NCBI RefSeq assembly: GCF_949628265.1
Contig: NC_088790.1
Location: 24,804,545 to 24,868,544, forward strand
Source of the DNA: Cloeon dipterum
Taxonomy: Eukaryota > Arthropoda > Insecta > Ephemeroptera > Baetidae
Length of the DNA stretch: 64,000 nucleotides
Reading direction: 5' to 3'
Of the stretch, positions 48,557 to 60,500 are shown in pieces. The notes under the pieces are model-generated. The model was not told where the DNA came from, searched no databases, and saw only the letters and a list, made by a program, of their open reading frames with translations. Each line of letters begins with the position of its first letter. Position 1 is the stretch's first letter. The position numbers and the translations under genes were made by a program.

Positions 48557-51500
48557 CTAATTGGCTGCGGCGTCATTGGTACTGGTGGACTTGTCAAGCA
48601 GCTCGAGGGCAACGTCCGGCGGCTGCACCACCACTTTGGGCTTGATGAACTTGACAGGCTCGCGCGGCTGGTAGATTTTGGGCCGCCGCTCGGTGCCGTC
48701 CTCGCCGGCCGTGTGGTACGGCTTCGGCCCGATCAGGCTCAGCAACACCGGCAACAACACGATGCCGTTGAACAGGCCGAATACCACCACCAGCAGGAAA
48801 ATCTGGACAAAATAGTTTTTTTTTATAAATTATTTCTAAAATCGAAATGGATTTTTTTTCTTGTTAAAATTAAAGATACTAGGCATGAACTGCGACTTGA
48901 ATAACAGAAAATTGCCGCATTTGAAAAACTATGGTGGACAGAGAAATCTAAATTACTAGATAGCTGGGCCTTAATTGAGGCAATTTTGATTAATCAAAGT
49001 GTGTCATCAATTACACACACGACATGGAAATAATGGCCATGATAAAAATAGCTCAATAAAGTGGTGACCAAATTAAATTTAATACGCTCAACTTTGTCGG
49101 ATAATAAATTATAAAACAGATGAAAACTATACAAAAGTTAATTATAGCTTATAGCAGTATAAAGTTGGAAGTTTGTTTTTTTAGTTTGGCTCACAGTTTG
49201 TTAGGGCATTATTCACGGTACCATTGCAATGGGAGATACGTGAGTATTTCTGGGATTTAATATTGGCCAAGTTCAAAGTTGGCAATAATTGGCAGAGCAG
49301 TACGTACTTTACCATCAAAACAAAACTAATCTAGAATTAGCTGCAGAGAATTTTGAATCAGCGATCGTTTAAAGTGACAGTTGAAAAAGCAATTGAAATG
49401 TTGGACGAAATAAGTTTTTAATCAATGAAAAATTTTGTTCTACAATTTTAAATAATAAAAATATGAATTTTTGCTACAATAAAAATTCTAAATTTTTAAA
49501 TTTTCTCCAAAATATACTGCGCTTGACCACATTTTCTTGGCAGATTTCGATTATTCTCGTCAAGATCCGTCAACCTTATTAGGGAAACTCTTTGTTGTGA
49601 AATAAAATTAAGATTTCAAATAAGGAAACAGTCCTCAACATGTGAAAAGCATGCTCTCTTTGCAGTCACTTTTCTCAAAAATGTACAATGCCAATTAGTT
49701 TAATTTTGGCTTCAACTGAATCCTTAGGGATGAGTTCATGCATTGGTAACAAGAATTTTCCAGGATTTTGCATTATCAATCCAATTTAAAATTAGTTAAA
49801 AAGTCCGCAAACGGAAAGAGAAACACAAGCAACTGTATCGACAGACCAGAAACCCAAAAATATTTCTGAGATGGAAATTCCTCCCACAAAAATTCGATTA
49901 TGCCAAAAAATTCACCTCTTTGCGTGGTTTAATATTTACTCTTTTTCTAAGTTTAAAGCACTTTTCTCAATTGACCAGTTGCATAAACCCTTAGTTATTG
50001 AAGCCGCCAACAGATGGCGCAACCACAGACTTTCTTAAAAATTTTGATTTAAGCGGTTTTAAGGCATTTCCGCTGCGATTTCACACTCAATCTAGCTATT
50101 TTGCTTTTTTTAATTAATTTGCTTGTTTTTGACGAGCTGAAAACCAAAATCGGTTCAGCCATTCGCCGTAGAAACGTTGGAAAAGATTTTTTTATTTCAA
50201 AAAATAGTTTTTCACGATTCTACGGCGATTGGCTGAACCGATTTTGGTTTTCAGCACGTCAAAAAATATCAAATTAATTGAAGAATGTACAGTAGCTAGA
50301 TTGAGTCTGAAATCGCAGCGGAAGTGCCTTAAAATCGAAAGTCTACGGTGGCGCCATCTGTTGGCGGCTTCGAACACTTAGGGTTTATGCAACTGGTGAA
50401 TTGGAGAGAAAATTTAATGCCACAAACTATTTACCATTGATTTATTAGAAGCAATTTTTCACTCTTTGAAAAGAGTTCACATAAAAAAAAGGAAAGAACG
50501 TCTGGTTTAGTAGCAAATGTTTTCTGAGGACCGGGTTTTTTTTGGGAATGAGTAAACTGGAGTGAAGAAAAATTTCCACTAATTCCTACCTTAAAAAATG
50601 CAATGAAAACGTGCGCGTCCGAGTCTGCGAGGACGGAGAGGGCGAGGAGGGTGCTGATGCCGCCGTTCCAGACGGCCGGTCCGGTTTCCCTGATGGTGCG
50701 CAGCGCGCGATGGTCCTTGGAGCCGACGTAGGTCATGAAGGTGAGGCCGATATGCGCGGCGTAGTCGACGCAGAGGCCGACGGCCAGCACGAGGCCGACG
50801 CAGGACACGATGTCGATGGTCATGTCCCAGAAGAACATCATGCCGCCGACGTCGATCAGCGTCAGCACCACGCACAGCAACACCAAAAGACACGTGCGCA
50901 CGTTCGCGATCAGGATAAACGTGCTGATCATCACGCAGAACATGGCCAGCGCCAGGTTGCGGTACATTTCGGCGTCGATCACCTGAAAAGTCACTATGAT
51001 CAGTTATTTTTCATAAAAGTTTGTACTAAATATTAAAAAACCTATTTTTTTTAATTTACAAATATGTAAAGGGATGTTTTAATTCACCAGTTGCATAAAC
51101 CCTAAGTGTTCAAAGCCGCCAACAGATGGCGCCACCGTAGACTTTCGCTTTTAAGGCACTTCCGCTGCGATTTCAGACTCAATCTAGCTACTGTGCACTC
51201 TTCAATTAATTTGCTAATTTTTGACGTGCTGAAAACCAAAATCGGTTCAGCCAATCGCCGTAGAATCGTGAAAAACTATTTTTTTAAATAAAAAAATCTT
51301 TTCCAACGTTTGTACGGCGAATGGCTGAACCGATTTTGGTTTTCAGCACGTCAAAAATTAGCAAATTAATTAAAAAAAGCAAAATAGCTAGATTGAGTCT
51401 GAAATCGCAGCGAAAATGCCTTAAAACCGCTTAAAACAATTTTTTTTAAGAAAGTCTGTGGTACGCCATCTGTTGGCGGCTTCAAACACTAAGGGTTTAT

Positions 51501-54500
51501 GCAACTGGTCAATTGTAGTTAAATACCTTTGACATCGATTTTTTAATTTGAATGTTAAATAGCTCGTGTTAGTTGATGAATATTTAACATTTTAAATATA
51601 ATTGTTGGCGGATTTGAGCACAAAAAAGGCTTATTAAATTGGTGTATTCTGAAATTTCTTCCAAGTTCTAACACTTTTGGAAGATTTTTTGTATAGTTAT
51701 CAAATTTGTTATCTAAAAAGGTACCTGAAATATTCATTGCTCAATTTACGCAAATACAAATTATCCTCAAGGTAAAAATCTTCCAAAATACCATTTCTAA
51801 AGTTTGTTCGAAGGATTATTTTTTGGGTATTATTAAAGGTCAATCTGTTCAAAATGTTCTAAGAATAGTCCAGAAATAATCTGTAAAAAATTGTAATTTG
51901 AATTTCCAGGCGGGGAGTTTTCTAATCTGTTTAGCCTATAATGCAAATTGTTGTGTATGCAGTTTATTTTCCTCTTTCTATGGCCGTATGTACTCTTGTG
52001 TTGAAAATTAATAAAACTCAATTGAGATTATGTAACAAGATAATTGTGTTATTAAATTAAAAATAATAACCAATTAATAATTTTCTAGAAAAATTTAAAA
52101 GAATATTCCTATAATAAATAAAGAGGATAAAAAGGAATATTCTTCAGGAATAACTTTGTTTTAAATAGAAGTCACGCCTTTATTTCGCCCAGGAACATTC
52201 CTGGGAATATTCCGTTAGGAATAATTTGGGAATGATTCTGGAATATTCTTGGCGGGATTTTCAAAAAGCTCATCATGACCCTCAAAAAATATCCCAGAAA
52301 CATTCCCAAATTATTCCTAACGGAATATTCCCAGGAATGTTCCTGGGTGAAATAAAGGCGTGACTTCTATTTAAAACAAATTTATTCCTGAAGAATATTC
52401 CCAGAGGAAGTTGATATATTCCAGGAATATTCTCGGGCGAAAAATTTCTGGGCGGGTAAATATCATACAAATTCACCTCATCTGTGACCCAGTTTGCGAA
52501 AATCTTTCCCCAGACGGTGACAAATTTGTCGCCAGTTCTGAAATGAGCCTGCTCGGTGAGATTGCGCACCCTCCGCAGCGCCGGGATGTGCTCTTCTGGT
52601 CCACTGAATATTCTGAACTTGAACTCGAAACTAGACAGCTAAAGAGCGAGAGAGAGAGCGAATTTAGCCTGCTTTTCACGGGTCGTGAATCAATTACTCA
52701 CCACGACCGGAGGCGCCGGTTGGCCGCAGGTCAATTTTCCGTCGAACCGAAAGTCTTTCTCGAAAATAGCCCCGCTCGGGCTGAACAGGAACTTTGATAT
52801 GAATCTTGAAAATTCCGCGTCGGACAGAATTTGCCTCTGCAAGTCTAGAAAATTAAAAATTAATTATTAACACTGCCAAATTTTCCAGTTGAGAAAATTA
52901 TTCGTGATCAGAGCCGTCAGCAGATGGCATCAGGGTTAATTTACAATTATTTCAGTACATTTTTGGCGTAAAAACTCCATTTAATTAAAATCAGTTCCGC
53001 CAATCACAGTAAAAACGACAGCTGTGATTTTTCGTCTTAAACAATTATTTTATTTGTCTACTAAATCGATTGTTAACTCGCGCTGACACCATCTGCCTGA
53101 AGCGGACTAAATTAGCAAAATTAGACCCTAATATTTCATACTTATGTGGTGGTTGTCGCTGACATACTTCTGGAACTCCTCAGACCACGCTTTGACGTCG
53201 TGCAGGATGTCGTCCTGTTTGCGAAACTCGGCAACTAACTTCTGGATGCGGCGAAACTCGATCGAGTAGTTGAGCTTGCCCATGTAGACAGCCGCCTCTT
53301 GGCCGTCCTCAGGGTAAAAGTGCGTCTTGACCCGGCTGAAGTTAGCCAGGTGCGTGTTTTTCGGGATGAACCACATCTGGTCGAACTCCTGCCGCAAATG
53401 CAGGTTGCCCCACAGACTGATGCCCGTGATTCCGGCCGTCAACAACAAAACGAACACCTAGAAATTAATCAAAATGGTTTTTACTCACACTAAAATATAA
53501 ATTTAATAATAAGTAATGTACATTTTTATAAAAAAACGTTATTTTAAATTTTGTGGAAATATTCAGAATTTTTTTTTCTTAACTTCAAAGCGTTAAATTG
53601 GTTTTCACTAAATAAAATTTTAAAAAGTATGGTTTAATTTACAACTGAGAATAACCCTGAGGATAAGAGTTAATTAGATATATAAATTTTTAAGTAAAAT
53701 TAAAAAAAACTGGTAATTTTAAAAAAACATGAACCTCTAGCGCTGAATCGATTTTTGATCTGATCAGATTGTACGGAGGATTTATTTTCAGAGCGGATGC
53801 AAACCTTTCCTGGCGTGGTGAGCACGTAATTTGAATAGAGAGAGCCGAAGATGGTCTTTGAAATCTGCTTCCGGTGGTAGATGTTTGGCTCGAAGTCTTC
53901 GTGCTTGATGCAGAACGCAACCCCGTTCCGCTTCTGTTCGATCCGCCGTTCGTCCCACGTGAGGCACGCAACGAAAAAGGTCGACTGGAAAAAGTAGGTG
54001 GCCAAGATTCCGACGGCCGCGTACAAACAGAACGACTGCAGGCACGGCAAAATCTAAAAGTAAATTAAATTTGATATTAGAAAAATAAATCAAAACTTAT
54101 TTTTGTATTTATAAAAAATCAACTTGCTAATAAATAAAACAAAACAACGATAGTATTTTAAATCATTGTTAAATTTTAGAAAATCTTTCTGCTTCAGCTG
54201 ACACATGCACACTTTAAATTGAGTCAAATTTATATTTTCTCGGCGCCAATAACAAATTACCGTCGCTGATCCGATGGCAAAGGCGACAAAGTCAGTGAGC
54301 GACGTGACGGTGATGGAGGCGCCGGCGTGTTGCATCATCAAACCAATCTTCTCGGGCAGAGGCTTGATTTTCTCCCCGGGCGAGAGGTTGAAAAAATTCT
54401 GCATGATGATGAACATGTCGTCAACCCCGATGCCGAGCAGCAGAAACGGCAGCGAGTGGTGCACCGGCCCGAAGAAGATTCCCAGCATCGAGCAAAAGCC

Positions 54501-57500
54501 GTAGGACACGATCAGGGCCAGCACGATGCTCACAATGCCGGCCATCCCGAGATAGACCTTTGATAGAAAAATCAATGTTTAGTGTCGTTTAATAAATAAT
54601 GGGTGTTTTTTCCTCGTAGTTCCAGGAATTTTTACTAAATTATTCCTCGAAAATCCAGTTAATGAGCATGTTTACGCAGGGTTGAGAAAAACACCCAAAA
54701 AGATTGGATTTTTTTTTACTCTATATATTTTCCAGACTTGATTCTGTTTTTAAGATTTGCTGGAAACCGAATTTGGTTCAACCAAACGACTGTGAAATTT
54801 ATTAATTTTAAATATATGCGAATCAATCTGAAGTTGCAGTGCTAAGGAAAAGGAAAATTCCTATCAATTTATTGAAAAAACCCGTAATATTTTGGGTTAC
54901 TCATTAATTTAGAAAAATAGAAAGTAATTTAAATCTGCATTGAAAGATGAGCGATAATTTCAAATAAATATATCCGCATTTTTAAATTTAAAAAATTATG
55001 TATTCTAAAATACCTTTATTATCAATTTTTTTGTGTTTTTGTATTTTTAAATAAGAAATTTACCCGTAGCTCAACCCAGTTGCATTTTGAGAGTTGCAAC
55101 TGGATGTAAATAAACATGATGAATCCGCCAAGAAGTAGCTTTCCGATGTCCTGAAACATTGCGTTGTTGCTGATGTCGGCGAAACTGTGAATAAATAAAA
55201 AAAATTGGTGCCTCTAAGGACCACAGCTTCAGAGCACTCTCTCACCTTCTGCCTGAGGTGTAGTAGACATCAATAGCAGTCACGTTTGCCGCAAAAGAAC
55301 TCAACAGTTTCGAAAACTCGATTTCCCACTCAAGGCTTTTAGCGTCGCCCTGTAAAAATATGGGTTGAAAAAAAAGAAATAAAATGTATAGCGAGAAGAG
55401 CTCACCAAATCCCCTGTGCCGGCCAGATTGCCGCTCTTCTCGTAGTCCACGTTTGAAAAGTTGACGTGCACAACCCAAAAAGTGAGCAGCGACTTTGCAG
55501 AGACGATCACGCCGGAAGCGTTTCTCTCCACACCCCCAAGCAGAGGGACGTAGTCCATCGGGTGTCCGAAAACTGGACTAAAACCAGATTTTTATGCGAA
55601 AGTATTTTTGGGAATTTCTACACAGTTAAATTATTTATTTGAGATATTGTGTAAGTCATATTTCAGGGTAAAATTATTCATTATAGACCTTTAATTTTTA
55701 ATTTTAATAATAAAATTGCAGTATTTGATTTGTTTTAGATGGATGATATTTGATCAAATGATTTGATTGGTGGCTCATTTTTATATTCTGCAAGAGAAAA
55801 CCTAAATTTTCTCGTTGGTGTTAGTCCTTGGCTTTGTAAGATTTTAAACCATAAAACATTAAATAAATAAACTCTGGAATTTTATTTAAAACAATCAATT
55901 TTTTTAAATATTTCAACACTTCTGATTGTGAGAAAGGTTTATCAAAAGAATTTTTAAATTTTCCTAGTCCAACAAAGACTTTCTATATCTTTAAAATGAA
56001 ATTGTTTGACGCAATGTCACTTGTATAAACATACAACTTTTTAAAAATTCGAAGAAAATATTTTTCCAATAATTTCGTGATGGTGTTCTCACCTGACTCT
56101 CGTTTTATTCAGCTTCTCGAGGATGCCCTCTTTGGTGAGGCTCTGAATGGCGGAGCGGTTGTAGCTCCAGAGATCCAACAGGGTCCTCTCGAGGCACTTG
56201 CGTTCCAGGGCCTCGATGAAGGCGCAGTAAATCGAGTCTCCGAGCGCCACACTCGGGTCGCTCTTGTACTTGGGCGGCAGACTGTCGTACAGATGGTTCA
56301 GATCTCTTCGGCGCCGCGGCGACGACAGCGTCAGCGCCGGAATTCTTTTATAGGGGATTCCAGATTTTGTTTTAATGAAATAAAATTAAAGAGAGGAATT
56401 AAAATACCTGAAACAAATGTCCGACCACTGCGCTCCATCCGCTGAGATTCCTTTCACCCTGCTGTGGATCTCTTCCAGCTGAAAAAAAAAATCCCGCATT
56501 AGCCCTGGTTATGCAACCTGCTTTTCATATTCGTCCTGCGGATTGCATAATCTGGTAATTTTTTCTGCTTCGATAAATTAAAAATAAATATGCGAGCTGA
56601 ATATATTTTACAAAATATTTGGTATCTCTTTAATAAACTCAATAAAATTTGTACCTACGAAGGAAACGTAAGAAAATTTAATTTTTTTTGTAAATTGCAC
56701 CAAGCGTAAATTTTTGTATAATTTTTAAAACGCAAAACTTTCATTGCTAAAGTTCCAAAAATAAAGGTGATCATTAGATAGCACCAATTGAGGTCACCAG
56801 GCAAAGTCCTAAAATTTAGAAGTAATTTTTTTTGTAATTTTGAAAATAACTATAATCTAAAGTAATTCAAAAGGTATTTTTTAGCTTTTGTAAACTTTTC
56901 AGGTTTTCTTTCTCTCACGTGTCTTGCGTTAAAACGCTCCGATTATGGACAGTCGAAATTTTGCGATATGGGCTTTGCACTTTGATCGAAATTAAAAAGA
57001 TCTAATTTTATCACAGATTATTCAAGTGTTATTTAATAAATGAATGAATGTAATAAACACAGATATGCGTGTGACTTAAATATCAACATTGCTGCTTCTC
57101 TTAAACTATTTTTTTAAAACGTCAAAATATGATACTTTTCACTCCGTCCACCACAAAATCTGCATTTACAAATGTCTTCGGGTTTGTAATTTACCCTCCA
57201 ATTCCCATTTAACTTTGTTTCTCTCTCGTAAAATCAAGTGTTATATAACTCTAAATTTAAACAAAAAGACGTCATTTAAATTCTGTCGGTTTATTGGCTA
57301 TATTTGTAATTTACCAACCTGTATAATATCGGGTAAGCTTTTTTTAAGTAATTTATATATATTTAATAATTATCTTAGTTCTGTGATGATTAATTTAATA
57401 TAATTTTTACTCTCTGTAAGTGAATATATAATGTGTTAATATATGAATTTCGTGATATTCTAAAACTAAGTTAAATTATTTACTGTATCCATTTATCGTC

Positions 57501-60500
57501 CTTTCCCTTATTTAAAGTGTGAAATACCAGCTGATATTTTTATTAAAATTTTCATTGATTTTACAAAAAATATTTTATTTTTATTAAAGAACGGAAAAAT
57601 CAATTAAATATTTAAAAATAAATAATACAAATTTACTTTGATAGCTCAAGAGGCGGTCCATTTTTTTTAATTTTTCATTGGAGTTTCTGTAAGCAAACAC
57701 ATCAAAGTTTGAATTTTATACAAAAGACAGTTTTCCTTTATTTGCTACTTTTAAATATTGCAACTTCAGTGTGCATGTTTGTGGTCATAAGCTGCTGGGT
57801 GGCTCGCGTGTGGCGTAACTGCAGACATGTCTAATACACTAAAGGTCCAAACGGGCACAAAACAAGCAAGTTTGGGTTAGACGCCAAATTGGTGCAGCGC
57901 GCGCGTGCCGCAGCAGTGAGTGAGTGAGTTTCTGTTGTTGTTATGCGTCCGCAAGCAGAGTAGTGTCACACGCAGGCACAAAAATAGCAGCTTTTCCAAT
58001 TTATTGATCGCGTCCCGACGAATTACTGACGCCTCATTGTTCTTCTCTCCCAGTGAATCACACGGTCAATTCGGCGCGCGGAGAGCCCGATCCACTCTGC
58101 ATATCGCGGAGAAAGAGACCTTATCAAAACTTTCTTCTCGCGTCTGGCGTAAAAACACTGAGATAATTTTGAGAGCTGCAACTTTGTCATAAGTGGTTTT
58201 TGCACTTCGATCGAAATTCGAAAGATCTAAATTTAGCTGATTTTATATCAGAGATTGTTCAAGAAGTGTTCGTTATATAACTCTTAATTTGTATTAAAAG
58301 ATGTATAATAATATTACGTAACGTTATGTTTAAATTTTATCCGTTTATTTGCAATATTTCAATTTTTTTCACGTCATTATCCGTTTGTAATCTCCAATTG
58401 TGTTTAGGGTTTTAAGAGAATTTTCTATTTAACGAATAATTTTTGCAGCTGCCCCAAAATTTAATAAAATATTCCCAATAAACGATTATTTCTAATTATA
58501 CGTTGTGTGATAATCCTATATATTTAATAGTTTTTGCTGCTTCTAAATTTTAAAAACAATTATTAGCAGCCATTTCCGTTCACGTGTCATCTCAAATTAC
58601 AACGCGTCGACGCGGCTGGCTCTACACTACACTCCTCGACTTTTGTTTTGCTCCTCGTCAGGTGACCCGCCACTTGACCTCGGTAATTGCCCAGCCCCAA
58701 GGCTAGTCTGCGAGTCAAAGGCCCAATTTTCCCCTCTATTGTTTGTTTCCATCCACCCTAATTGACCCGACGCGTTATTTGCCCTGGCTTTTAATTGAGA
58801 CTGACCATTATTCCAATAACTCTTTTTACTTGATGCCGAATTCCTCGGCAAAATATTATGTCGTTAAACATCAATAACTCCCTCACGAATTGATAGGAAT
58901 ATGCGGCAATTAAAATCAATTTTTCAAATTTAATTCACCAGTTGCATAAACGCTAAGTGTTCGAAGCCGCCAACAGATGGCGCCACCGTAGACTTTCGAT
59001 TTTAAGGCACTTCCGCTGCGACTTCAGACTCAATCTAGCTACTGTGCATTCTTCAATTAATTTGCTATTTTTTGACGTGCTGAAAACCAAAATCGGTTCA
59101 GCCAATCGCCGTAGAATCGTGAAAAACTATTTTTTGAAATAAAAAATATTTTCCAACGTTTCTACGGCAAATGGCTGAACCGATTTTGGTTTTCAGCACG
59201 TCAAAAATTAGCAAATTAATTAAAAAAAGCAAAATAGCTGGATTGAGTCTGAATACGCAGCGAAAATGCCTTAAAACCGCTTAAAACATAATTTTTTAAG
59301 AAAGTCTGTGGTTGCGCAATCTGTTGGCGGCTTCAATAACTAAGGGTTTATGCAACTGGTCAATTCGCCCCATATTTATTTCCATTTTTTCATATTAACT
59401 TTGAAGTTCTCATAGTGATTTTAAAATAGCTTTATATATATAGTAAAACGTTCTCCCGCAAATCTTTCAGAGGCTGTTAATATAAACATCAGATCTGATG
59501 TTTAAAGTCTAATCAACTTGAAGATTGGGATCTACGACCTGCATGCTCGAGATTAAACGTACGTGATGGATGTGTAGTGAAATAGGAGTGTGAAATAGAC
59601 CAGCGAGCAGAAATATGAGCGAGATTTCGGAGCGTCACTGATAATAAAGCATGAAACGCATTAATTACTTTGTATATAAAATCATTATTTTCGAGATAAG
59701 ATAAACTCTATGTGAAAATCCCGGAAAATCCTAATATATTGTTTGATGGCTTATCAACGCATGTGATTTATATGCGGAGTAGAAGCAGAAGCAAAATCAG
59801 AATATTGAATGAAAATAATCTGAATCTATACACACTTAAATGTAAACTGTCTGGTGATTTAAATATATTTTTTAAATCTTATAGCGAAAAAATCTAAATG
59901 ACTTCAAATTTGGGCTTCCACAGCTTAGGCATTGTTGTCAGAAAATTCTTGTAAATCACGTCATTTTAATTTTTGAGAGTTAAATTTTGCAAATTTTTAA
60001 AAACAGGAAATGTACCTCGTTCATTGCAGGGAGTTTTGAAGTAAAATCAGTGAAATCATCTTTTTTAACCAAATTTTCCAGCTTATTCAAGAGGTTCACA
60101 AATGGCATTGATTTTCGGGCTTTGAAATCGATATTTGGGACTTTGCCAAACTCTTGAAACTCTGCAATTCCCGCAGCGATTTAATTTTTCCTCTCAAGGT
60201 GAAACAAAAAAATAAAAATCAAGCAAATATCTTGCCTGCATTAAAACATGCGGCTGGAGGACGTCGTCGGCCGTGATGATGACCGATTGGATGCGGTAGA
60301 ACTCGCCGTAGTTCTCCATCAGCCAGTTGAAGTCGCGCACGAAGTTTGAATTGCGTGGCAGCCAAAGATTGACCGGCTGCTGCTCCTGACGGAAGCGGAA
60401 GAAGCCAAACGAGCAGAGCACGGTCACTAAAAGGCACAGGATCACGTACCGCCCTGGCCGAGTCGCGATGTCGTAGCCTCTCCTGAAAAATAAAATGACC

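Noticed and set aside
50611..51036. 141-codon plus-strand frame
   Set aside because: Antisense of the GC-rich Patched-related exon 50590-50982.
60016..60180. Extending the cassette exon upstream to the better polypyrimidine acceptor (CACCTTGAG)
   Set aside because: All three frames from that acceptor contain stops before or within the cassette.
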